Positions 51,932 to 62,778 of a stretch of 64,000 nucleotides of DNA are shown in pieces. The first letter of the stretch is position 1. The number at the start of each line of letters is the position of its first letter. Source of the stretch: Balanoglossus misakiensis (lineage: Eukaryota; Hemichordata); assembly GCA_040954595.2 (NCBI GenBank), contig CM082582.2:11284001-11348000 (forward strand), given 5' to 3'. The notes beneath the pieces were generated by a model, which ran no database searches, was not told the DNA's origin, and saw only the letters and a list, made by a program, of their open reading frames with translations. A program made the translations under genes and the position numbers.

Positions 51932-54705
51932 ATGATGCGTGTCCTGTGTCTTCTCTCGCTCGTGGCCCTCATTTCGGCCCAGGGTAAGCCGTTTTTCACT
52001 TCTCAGCCGGAATATAGACAGTAAAACGATGTAAAACTGCATATGTTATAAAATGGAAACATTCATGATCGTGTTTGTTTCCTACCTTTTATCACAGACG
52101 CTTCGTGTTTTCTAACGATTTCGCTAATAATTTTCTTTCACGTTCCCAGATGTCCTCATCTTTGAGGATAACTTTGATTACTTCGATTTGTCAACATGGC
52201 AGCACGAGCTAACGGCCGGCGGAGGCGGGGTAAGTGGCACTTGCAGAAATTCCCACCTCAAACTCAATACTCGTATATACAAATACTTAAATATCGACAA
52301 TTCCATATCAAGACATGTTTTCCGACCTTCCATATTTTCTCAATTCTCGTCATGTTTTTTTTTTCTTCATTCTTTATTCAGAATTGGGAATTTCAGTACT
52401 ATACTAACAACCGCTCCAACAGTTACTGCGATACTGGGGTAATGTACATTAAACCGGTAAGTGTTTCAATAACCAGAACGATTCAAAGTAAATTAAAATA
52501 TTGTCATTTCCGCCATTCTAAATCTTCTCTATTAGATACTTTCCGACTACTTTACCAACAATGCCGTTTGTTTCAGACCTTGACCTCCGATATGTACGGC
52601 GAGGCCTTTCTGACGTCAGGCACATTGGATTTATGGGGTGAGTATGTGAAAAACCGAACGCCAAAGCTGTTGAAACCCTACTTTTAATCGTTGGTGGGGA
52701 GGGGGGGGTCATCGACTATTGCACTCTACGTTTTATGGCACTGACAACAACCATTTGTTCGTCTTTTCCACTCCCTATACAGGAGCTTCCCCGTCCGACA
52801 TTTGCACCGGCAACGCCTGGTACGGTTGTGAGCGCCTCGGCACTCCGACTAACTACATCAACCCAATCCAATCTGCACGACTTCGGTCTGTCCACAGCTT
52901 CAACCTGAAATATGGCAAAGTGGAAGTTCGCGCCAAAATGCCAAGTGGTGATTGGCTGTGGCCAGGTGAGTACACTGTATTCTTTTCCTGCGTCTCTATC
53001 AAGAGCTAGAAACCTAAACATGTTTTGAACTGAATATCTTCGCAGCTCTCCGGGGACAGGCAGTCCAAGGCACGCCACGCCCCAAATTGTGATTTCGAGC
53101 TGTAGATAAAAGCAATGTTTTGCTCATTTCGAATTCAAAATTATCCAAAATAGTTCACATTCTGATAGTCCTTATCGAACCATGACCATTCACTGCTGAC
53201 AATCCCTGGTTAAGTTCTCACGGTTTATACTCCAGTAGACTGGCGTCCCCGTATGCATGTATGCATTGATGGCTGTTACTGCAGAAAGGTTGAAAATGCT
53301 AGCTGACGTACTTTTTTATACGATGTAAACTAACTTACTATATTTCAGCGATTTGGATGTTGCCCACACGAGAGGCGTACGGCGGCTGGCCTGCCTCAGG
53401 AGAGATTGACATCGTGGAAGCCCGTGGAAACGAAAACCTGGAAGACGCCGTTGGAAGCTCGGTTGGCACGGACCAGATGGGGTCCACAATGCACTGGGGC
53501 CCTTACTGGCCACACAATGGTTGGTCAAAGACACACACCACTCGGTAAGCTCGGGCAACAAAGTCAACCGGAATTCATGATAATTACGTTTGCCTGCCTG
53601 CCTGCTTGTTTGTTTGTTTGTTTGTTTGTTTGTTTAGTTGATTGGTTGGTTGGTTTGTTGTTATAATTCAAATCATATTTTCACGATAATTTTCACTATA
53701 ATTTCAGATATGCCAGCACAGGTACATTTGCCTCGGATTTCCACACCTATGCAATTGAATGGACCGATAAGAATATAAGGTACTCGTTCTCAATCTTGTC
53801 AATGCTTTTCAGCAAGTCGACGCTGTTAGTAAATTGAGATTCGGTCATTTTCACTCCTGACTGGTGCCACTGAACGTCGAATGCTAACTACATGTATATG
53901 AATGGAAGATCTTCGAATAGATGAGAAAGAATTCATATTAAACGATGAGACCATACAAGTAAATTCTTGTACGTTTTAGATTTTTCTTAGATGGAGTGGA
54001 AATCATGCTTGTTGATCCCGGTCTTGGTGGATTTTGGGAGTATGGCAACTGGCATGTAGATTTGCCGAATGCAGACAACCCCTGGAGATACGGTGACAAG
54101 ATGGCGCCCTTCGACGAGGAGGTGGGTGTATGACATAGGCAAAATAGAAATTATCCGCCAGATCTTAGTTCGATTGAGCAGATAATTGTCAACCTCGAGA
54201 CCGCATATGTTATTTGGCATAGCAGTACAGTAAGCTTGGGTCAAAGATGACGAATATTTATCTGTTTTGCATAAATTTACACGTGATAAAGCGGATTTTT
54301 AATGATGGAAAACGGACAATTCCGTGCCAGTGTTTGAACATTTTGAAACCTGAGACTGGCGAATGGTGGTGAAAATCACCCTTATCACCGCGAAGATTGG
54401 TTGAGCATCCCCTACTCCCCCCCCCCCCTTCATTATTCAAGCAGTTGAATATACTCTCTTCTTTCCTGCAGTTTTACCTCGTCATGAATGTCGCTGTCGG
54501 AGGCACCACAGGATTCTTTGACGACTCATTCGTGAACTATCCACTGAACTGTCCCAAGCCATGGGTCAACAGTTCCCCGACTGCGCCCAAGGAATTCTGG
54601 GAGGCTAAAGACTGTTGGTATCCAACATGGCGTGCAGATGAGTTAAACGGTGAACACGCCGCGTTGCAAGTGGACTACGTACGCATGTGGAATATCACAG
54701 CGTAA
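51932..54705 (+). CDS. Secreted GH16 beta-1,3-glucanase-like protein 1
   Basis: Nine exons: 51932-51983, 52150-52229, 52382-52456, 52577-52637, 52783-52965, 53349-53544, 53708-53779, 53980-54121, 54472-54705. They give 364 residues. A signal peptide (1-17) leads into a single GH16 laminarinase-type domain over the rest of the protein: FEDNFDYFDLSTW near the start, KVEVRAKMPSGDW, the catalytic signature GEIDIVE with Glu169, Asp171 and Glu174, GPYWPHNGW, and DYVRMW at the end. All three acidic residues of the ExDxxE active site are present, so hydrolysis of beta-1,3-glucan is expected, either for digestion or antimicrobial defence. The loss-of-catalysis pattern of insect glucan-recognition proteins is not seen. 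There is no carbohydrate-binding module or membrane anchor. A tandem paralogue of equal length follows at 56149, with all eight intron positions shared. Confidence 0.93.
53606..53635 (+). repeat. (TTTG)n microsatellite in an intron of GH16 gene 1
   Basis: A run of TTTG units, preceded by CCTG units and followed by GGTT units, lies in the intron after the catalytic exon. Confidence 0.85.
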
Positions 54706-55124
54706 TGAAATGTTTCCTAGCAAACCTTGGAAACCAACGTATACAATCCTTCAATTCGTCACAGTTGTACAAATATATATATTAATGTATGATACTTGAA
54801 ATAATTTTACATGGATTTTGCAGTGTGTCGTTTGTGATCCTGTAATTTCTACCATGTGTTCGAATTTACTGTACTGATCGGTGGGAACGCTTTTATGACA
54901 AATGTATTGGCTTCTGTGGCCATCATGTGTGAAAATTTTAACGATTTAATAAAAATGAGGAATTACATATACGTTGAATCTTCTTCACTGTTTACCCCAT
55001 CCATGTTGAATGTGTTGTGATATATAGTTTGCTAGAATTCTTTGAAAGAAACTGTGTGTGCAAGTGTGTGGATTCAGTGGGTTATTCGATGGCTGCAGGC
55101 CCAAATGAATTTCAATATCAGAAC
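54706..55124. other. 3' flank of GH16 gene 1
   Basis: No gene is seen here. The stretch contains AATAAA at 54948-54953, the likely poly(A) signal of GH16 gene 1, about 245 bases after its stop codon. Confidence 0.55.
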
Positions 55125-55520
55125 GATAGCACGACACCAGTACATTATCCGTCTTGCCAAAATAGCATAACGACAACATCTGTGATCTTGGTATGCAAAA
55201 CAACTTCTCAATCACACCAACCAATCACATGCTTTATAAACCACACCTGGTGAACGACACATTTCGATTGGATAGTTGCCATCCATCGCACTTGTCAGGT
55301 GGTCGGTGAGATGCCACGTTTCCATCATTCGGAACCCAATCTTCGACGTGCAAGCACCATGGTCGAAAGTAGTGACGAGAACGACCTCTTCATTACCCAG
55401 AGCAATTTCCGACACCCGAGTGAAAGTGAAGGTTGAGACTGGCACGATATGGACTTATCTTCGGCGATTATGGTAGCACAGATACTATCCCAAGATGACA
55501 AAGAGTCTGGCAACGTGCAG
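55125..55520 (+). pseudogene. Copy 2 of the duplicated promoter-plus-first-exon-like unit, broken
   Basis: This segment aligns in the same orientation with 7165-7580. Matching landmarks are ACATTATCCG, ACTTCTCAATC, the CCAAT box (55221-55225), the inverted CCAAT (55267-55271), the ATG in excellent context (55359) and the DMD codons near 55447. Its reading frame stops after 25 codons (TGA 55434-55436), and the region homologous to the acidic WIFQDFGNL segment of copy 1 is frame-shifted, so it cannot encode the same product. It lies between the two GH16 genes, about 0.6 kb upstream of the second. It is either a dead duplicate or a dispersed repeat that happens to contain an open frame in copy 1. 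Confidence 0.6.
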
Positions 55521-56019
55521 TGTCGTAAGAACTTTGAAATTTTTTTCAGAACAGTAGCTTATAAATCATTCAATTATTGTAGTAAATTATTTACTAAGTG
55601 TGTCGCTGGAAATGATTTCTTCATATTTTTCCAATGGCGCCATCGTCGCATTTTAACGTGGGTGACTCAGCAAAATTTCTGTGCAAAACCCAATAGATAA
55701 GCGTGTATTGTACCACTTGGTGTGACATTTGCTTGTGGTATTAGGCCATTTTAACGCAATAGTAACAGCAAAGACGGAATATTTTACAGGCTCCTGGAAA
55801 TTTTTCACTCAATTACAGTGTGGAATGAATCATGCCCTGATGAGAAGGTTACTGCCGCCTTGAATACGCCAACTCTGACCTTCGAGTGGCCATCGATGAC
55901 ATTCAATATCATGGGAATAATGTGTGACCTTTACTGGTGGATCTGTCAACAAACTTTTCCCAAGGTTGTTTTAACCCATGCGGTGTCCTCTTAAAATTCA
56001 CGCCTGTGACACGATGTTT
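55521..56019. other. Intergenic region upstream of GH16 gene 2
   Basis: AT-rich with no coding exon recognised. Parts near 55928-56019 resemble the flank upstream of GH16 gene 1, consistent with duplication of gene plus promoter. Confidence 0.45.
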
Positions 56020-56148
56020 GTATAACTATATTTTTGATAAGCTCATATCTTTCAGAGATTTCACACAGCTCGCCATCGGTCGCTGTCTGATCGTTGTGTG
56101 TGTATAAGATGTGGTCTGCGAAATCACACTCCAGTATAATCTGAAACC
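56020..56148 (+). promoter_or_regulatory. Core promoter of GH16 gene 2
   Basis: TATAAG at 56103-56108 lies 46 bases before the ATG, and CTCCAGTATAA follows near 56130. The upstream block TCATATCTTTC at 56043-56053 matches the one before GH16 gene 1. The element order and TATA-to-ATG spacing are kept within one base. Confidence 0.6.
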
Positions 56149-59100
56149 ATGCGCCTGCTGCTGGTCCTGTCGTCGTTGGTGACGGCCGCCTTGGCGCTGG
56201 GTATGTATATCCGCTCATATGTCGAAATATCAATGTAAAAATTCTATTAGAAAATAATGTGAGTTTCCCATGTTGATATTTTAATTTCCTATTATACATT
56301 TTTGTCTACACAGGTCCGCTAATTTTTGAGGACAATTTTGATTACTTTGATCTGTCGACATGGCAACATGAGATAACGGCCGGAGGAGGCGGTGTAAGTG
56401 AATCCATGCGTGTTTCTTGCAATGGTTGAAATTCCACGACATCAACATCTCCAATTTGACATATATAAATTATTGTAAGCCTCTTATCAGTCCTTTAACG
56501 TTCTGGTCTCTATTTTATTTTCCAGAATTGGGAATTTCAGTACTATACAAACAACCGATCAAACAGTTACTGTGACAACGGGATACTGAACATCAAACCG
56601 GTGAGTTGTGACACACTATATTAACTCAGAAAATTTATCTGAACAGAGGAACTGACGATAATGGTCGATACTGAAAGTACAAAATAAAGTACCCGTACGT
56701 TTCATTGTCTCTTTTTGCAGACCCTGACTACTGATATGTATGGCGATGGTTTCCTGTCTTCGGGTACTCTGGAACTTTGGGGTGAGTACCGAAAATGCCA
56801 AAAGTCCAGTGTCCAGTGCATCTTCCGTGCAGAGATTGTAGCGTGGATAATTATTACCTAGCTAAGGGCTCTGACTGGCAGCCAGTCCCCCTAGCTAGGT
56901 TACCTACAACCTCTGTACGGAGAAAGTGTCCAGCGATATTAACTTGAAGCTGTAGATAGAGCAACTTTCCATGAACCCATTCATGTTCCTATTTGAATTC
57001 ACCATATGTTTGTGGAGACGACTATTTAGTACTTTGCTTCCCCGCTACTTTTCGTGTTCTTGGTGGCGTTAAATTTTGAGTCGTTGATGTGTATTCTTTC
57101 TTTCTTCCTTTAGGAGCTTCCCCAGCCGACAAGTGCACGGGAAATGCCTGGTACGGTTGTGAACGCGTCGGTACACCTACTGATTACCTTAACCCGGTGC
57201 AATCTGCGAGAATTCGCACCGCCCAAAGCTTCAGTTTAAAATATGGCAAAGTGGAAGTTCGCGCCAAGATGCCAAGTGGCGATTGGCTGTGGCCAAGTAG
57301 GTGCATTTATTTGTCATTCTCCGTGCTCAATACACAGTCAGGCAATATTTCTAAAATACACCGAGGTATAAGTTAATTCATCAGGCCGTTATGCGTGTAA
57401 TAATATGTGGCCGGCTCTATTTAGGGCGATTGGATGCGAGTCCAGCCAGATGCCATAAGTGAAAAAAATATCATTAACTTTGATAACCCAATTGTCATAA
57501 TCTATAGCGTATCAACATTATACGAGCCTGGTTATTCACTCTGATAACAAAATTGTCATAAATCGTAATTTATCGACCAAATTGGTCGTTGAACCAAAGC
57601 TGCTGTTATTGTCCCACGCGAAAATTCCATGTACAACCATTTACAAGTTTGTAAAGCGCGGATCGCCACTGATAAGAACACCAGCGAAATACGCCACCCT
57701 AATCAGTTTTAACCATATGGGATCCACTTAAAGAATTAAAAAGAACTATATTAAAGATTCATTTAGTTGTAACTTTTCGGTGTGAAAACTTATCATGCGC
57801 CTTTTTAAATTATGCACGCCCACCTAGTTTACATAACTGTGGTTGATGCGGCAGCCGCTTAATTGACGCGATGACAGTGCCGTTGAATAGAAGTGCTTCT
57901 CATGCCAGGTGTTCACTAAACCGAGCGCTAAAATTCATCATGTCTTTGTTTAATTCAAGCTATTGGATTCTTGCCAACTCGAAACGCTTATGGGGCGGAT
58001 TGGCCTGCTTCGGGCGAGATTGACTTGGTTGAAATCCGTGGAAACGAAAACCTGGAGGATTCTACCGGAAATTCGGTTGGCACGGACCAGATGGGATCCA
58101 CAATGCACTGGGGTCCTTACTATCCAGAAAATGGATGGATGAAGACGGCCACCAAGAGGTAAGTTACATGCATTAGGATCAAGGAAGGAAGGGAGGGAGG
58201 CAGTGTCTCAAACACCTAATCCCGCTGTATATCATTCTCACTACCTTAAGTATATTTTGCTACCTAGGTTAGTGGTGAAAATCTCATATGGGCGACAAAA
58301 TTTCAAGATGGCGGATATCTTCCATGTTTGACAAATAAAACTCATACCTATTATTCCAGATATGCAACTAATGGTACATTTGCTTCGGACTTTCATACCT
58401 ACGGAATTGAATGGACCAACCTTGATATCAGGTATTTGTTCTCATTAATTCACCTGCCTTGTTATGATGTCTAATTTTGCGAACATCCAACTTCCCTGAT
58501 TGTTGAGTGAGTTGAATGTCTTTATTACCAATACATCACGAGATCTTGCAGTGAACGTGAGTCGAGACACGGTTGGACAATCTAAACAGTTTTCCTTCGT
58601 TAGATTTTTCCTAGATGGCGAGGTAATCTTGTATGTCGACCCGGGCGTTGGAGGATTTTGGGAATTTGGCAACTGGCATGTAAACTTACCGAACGCTGAT
58701 AATCCTTGGAGACACGGCACCAAAATGGCACCCTTCGATGAGGAGGTAAGCCTTGTGGGATTTTTTCGAATAGAAAAAAGCTATTTCACAAATTAAACTG
58801 AACGTCAATAGAAAACTTCTGTCCTGGTAACAGGGCATACGCGGCACTTCTGCATTTCCAGTGGTTGTGGTGGTCATGTTGGTGGCATAATAAGTCACGA
58901 GTGGTGATGATGATTGAGGTTGTGGTGGTGGTGGTGGTGGTGGTGGTGGTTGCGGCGGTGATGGTCCCGTTTGTGGCACTAGTTTTGCTGCATTGGTGGT
59001 GGCGGTGGTATTATTGATGGCATTGGTATAGTGATGGTGATTTTGGTGGTAGTTGACCGACCCCCCACCCCCTCGCCGGGTGCCACATCCCCGAACAACC

Positions 59101-59362
59101 AAATCATCACGGATTTTGTTTCAATCCTTAGTTTTATATCGTCATGAACGTTGCTTGCGGAGGTACCACGGGATTCTTTGATGACACTCACATTAACTAT
59201 CCGCGCAACTGTGACAAACCGTGGAGGAATGATTCGCCGTCTGCACCAAGAGATTTCTGGAATGGCAGAAGCTGCTGGCATCCAACATGGCGACCAGACG
59301 AGGCAAACGGCGAACATGCCGCTCTTCAGGTGGACTATGTTCGTGTCTGGGATTTAGCATAG
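56149..59362 (+). CDS. Secreted GH16 beta-1,3-glucanase-like protein 2
   Basis: Nine exons: 56149-56200, 56314-56393, 56526-56600, 56721-56781, 57114-57296, 57960-58158, 58360-58431, 58604-58745, 59132-59362. They give 364 residues, the same as gene 1, because one extra residue in exon 6 is balanced by one fewer in exon 9. A signal peptide of about 17 residues precedes a full GH16 domain with the active site GEIDLVE (Glu170, Asp172, Glu175) and DYVRVWD at the end. The segment just before the catalytic strand reads TIGFLPT instead of AIWMLPT in gene 1. It therefore lacks the tryptophan usual at that position in GH16 enzymes and may alter substrate contacts. A hairpin element sits in intron 4. 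Intron 5 (about 660 bases) is the main length difference from gene 1. ATTAAA at 59420-59425 is a possible poly(A) signal. Confidence 0.92.
56825..56920. mobile_element. Foldback element in intron of GH16 gene 2
   Basis: The left arm (CCGTGCAGAGATTGTA at 56825, then TTACCTAGCTAAGGG at 56853) pairs with the right arm (CCCCTAGCTAGGTTACC, then TACAACCTCTGTACGG, ending near 56920). The left arm has an extra 12-base insertion and a few mismatches. The centre is a small perfect hairpin, GACTGGC with GCCAGTC. No coding capacity. Probably a degenerate non-autonomous inverted-repeat element. Confidence 0.6.
58922..58950 (+). repeat. (GGT)n microsatellite in the last intron of GH16 gene 2
   Basis: About nine to ten GGT units, followed by a wider GGT/GGC-rich stretch to about 59060. 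Confidence 0.85.
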
Positions 59363-61197
59363 TAAAAGTTAAAACTCAAAAAATGGCGTATGAGCAACAA
59401 AAAATCGATTGTAGATTCAATTAAAAGTGACATTTACAAACAATTAGCATTGGCTTCTTTTTATCTGGTGGAGATTTTACTGCATAAGTTTGCGATGGGT
59501 GTTATTTGATTGAGCGGCCGGAAACATAGCCGTTAAGGTGCAAAAGTGAAGCGTTATTTGCCGCTGGAGGCGCACTTGTGCATTTTTGCCATATCTCCCG
59601 AGTCAAAAGTTTCATACAACTGATAATATTGTATGATGTGTGTGAGGTTGCCTAGACAGATATGTAGCGTTCGCCAAATCATGGGTTTGCATTTACCATC
59701 CCGGAAACCGACATGAGTGATACAAAACGAGAACTGTCTCATGTCATCTATTCTGCTATTAAGGTTTATTCTACTCTAAAACACGTTCAAATGTACTAAA
59801 GCGTGTTTTACTGTTTAAGACATTGCATATATGAAACCCCATCAGCATCAGCGTTGTAAATTTTTGCCGAAAGCCTATAAACTTGTCGGGTAACCTTCAC
59901 TTCAAACAGATGACTGATATCAACATACGGTGATCAATTACAGTTTGACAGCATTATTAAAACTCGGTTCCCAGACAATATTGTGCATAATGGAGATATA
60001 GCACATAATGGAGATATAGCACTAAGAAGATTAAATACTTCCCCTCTTTTCTTTACTGTTGTTTAAAAAGACTTCCTGTGCTTTGATGCAAGCATCTGAC
60101 GTTGACACAGTAACAATCCATCGCCCACTCCCTTATTGACCCAGAAAAGCAAGCGCATCTTGTTTTGTCAATGTGTTGTATAGACTAAAGCGATTTGTAT
60201 TGTTGCGTAAAAATGTATGTCACGCCATGTCTGTTATTAGCGCATCCCCTGCAGCCTGTAATTATAAATATGAAAGTTATTGAATATGACATGTTAATAG
60301 TTTAGTTTTAATTGTTCACTATCCTTGTAGACTTGTTTGGTAACGAAAATACTGTATTGTTGTGCTGATAAAATGGAAAGCCATTAGCATAAACATAATA
60401 GGAAATTAAGATCACTACTTTCAGATATCGGACACTTTTCATATTATAAAATTATTGCCGCACTGTATTGATCGGTAAAATCATTTCCAAACGTCCGATA
60501 TTCGATGTTTGGTTACAGCACCGCATGCGCGGACATGCACATGTAATATTAGTGAATTGAATCTTTATTTGTATCACTTCCGACGTGCTTGCGCTAAATA
60601 TCGCTTCAAAATGCCCTTTGGCTGTTAATACTGTCACATTGGTAGCAACAAAACACGTACAGGGCACCCTCACGCAGATCAGATGAGAGGAAAATCTTGC
60701 AATATTAGATAAGTTAAGGAGTCACCTCTATCCCCAATTAATACCACATACGATGCGATGATGAGTATTTCTCCAGCTCTGAATTAGCGCTGATCGCAAA
60801 AAGAAGGGAGAAATTTCTCTGCAGTATTTCTGCGATAATCTAGGAAACGTAAACTTGGTAAGTGCACTTCCAAGTGTATTTCTTCAAATTATATTTGTCT
60901 TTTTTAAGGTTGTTAGGAGAATTCATGGGGAACATTTTTTCTCAGAAAAAGAAAGGTCTGTCGCGTCATCCCATCATTTGTTTTATTTGACTTCAATAAC
61001 GTTAGCGTGACCACATCTCCCAAAATTAAAGAAAACATATTTTTGTGTGTAAAAACGTATTTTATGACGAGCGCTTCAAAAACTTTGAATATTGATATCA
61101 CAGTGCTGGAAAAAATTAATTTCCCATTTCTCCGTCCCCACAAATATCAACTAATTTATCCCATAGAGCTACTTATTGTCTTCAATATATTTCAGAA
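59363..61197. other. Intergenic region between GH16 gene 2 and channel gene E
   Basis: AT-rich with no recognisable exon. A short tandem duplication of CATAATGGAGATATAGCA lies near 59985-60020. TATTTCAG at 61188-61195, just before the gene E ATG, could be the acceptor of a 5'-untranslated intron, which would put the promoter further upstream. Confidence 0.5.
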
Positions 61198-62731
61198 ATG
61201 ATTGCAGGAAACAGCCAAGTACAACTGGCCGAAATGCAGTTCGGCGGTGCACGCCAAACCTATAGTGGCCACCCGCGAAACGGCGCAGTTGCCATGACAG
61301 CTGGGAAAGAGGACCGTGAAAACAACTCGTGCAGCAAAATAATATCCAAGTTTGGACGCTCGACAACCATCCACGGCCTGCCCAACATCATCTCCACCAA
61401 GACGCTGGTTGGGAAACTGGCCTGGGCGATCTTGTTCCTCTCCGCTGTCGGCGTTCTGGCCCTGCAGGCCTCGGAGCTGATCAGACTCTTCCTCGACTAC
61501 GACGTGCGGGTGAAGATGGAGATTGGGACAGCCAAGAGTCTGCCGTTCCCGGCGGTGACGCTTTGCAACACCAACATGGTTCGTCAGTCCGCCATCGAGG
61601 CGAGTGAGCACGCACTGCTGGCGAGGACGGACCCAAAACATCCGGACAGCGTTCACAAACTCTTGTCTTATACAGGTGAGCTGTGTTATCTTCATGGTGG
61701 ATCTAACACCAAAGACTTGAAAGAAAATTCAAACTTCTTCAACCCTGGTGAAACAACTCTCGCGTGACTTTGAGAAAAGGTGAATGATACATTGATGGCC
61801 AATAACAGACGCTTTCATGACAATTTTAAAATCGATGCTTTTGCACGTTTGTTTTCAAGTTGCTTAATCATCAAGGATATCTTAAGCACTAATGTTATTT
61901 AATGACATTCTTCTCTTTGGCTTTCAACTTGCCAGGGCCTTGTCTACCGGGCGATTTCATGTGCGGAGATGGCGTCCGCTGTATTAAGCCACATTTGAAG
62001 TGCGATGGGTATTTCCATTGTTGGGACAGAGAAACGAGTGATGAATTCAACTGCACATACCGTGAGTTCTTAAGCGTATTTTTTTTCTACTGATCACCTG
62101 GACTTAAGTGATTTTTACAAGCAAAAGTATCATAACAATTTCAGGTAAGAGATGACAGTCCGCAACAACAAATATCGGTTATCATAAAACATTTTTGCAA
62201 TGTGAATGCAAACTCGACAGTTGATTGAAGCGTTCAAGTTTAAAAGCTTTTCCCCTAAGAAACTTGGGACAATCGTCGACAATATTGAACAAAAGACTTG
62301 AACTTGGCCAGTGAGTCGCTGCATGAATACAGAAGTTAACCTCGGGTCATATAAAGTGCACACGCCATATTTGTCAGAGAAAGAATAAAAGCGTCCATTA
62401 GCTATCATCAGGATTTGCACTACTCATACAATATCCTAATGCGAAAAGTCAGTCGACTCACAATGATGGACGTGTTGATTTATTAGTCGAGAAAATAATG
62501 AAAATAATTTATATATCGTGTTAATGTAATATTTCCTTGTCAGCTCCGTGTGGTCAGGACGAGTTCGAGTGCGATAAGCCGGGTATTTATGGCCGCTGCA
62601 TTCATGAAAGCAAACGCTGCGATGGCTTCCTGCATTGCCTCGATGGCGAAGATGAAAAACACTGTCGTGAGTAGACGCACTTATTTTGAACGTGACATTA
62701 CTATCATCTTTTATAATTATTGATTATGAAC

Positions 62732-62778
<47 letters not shown>

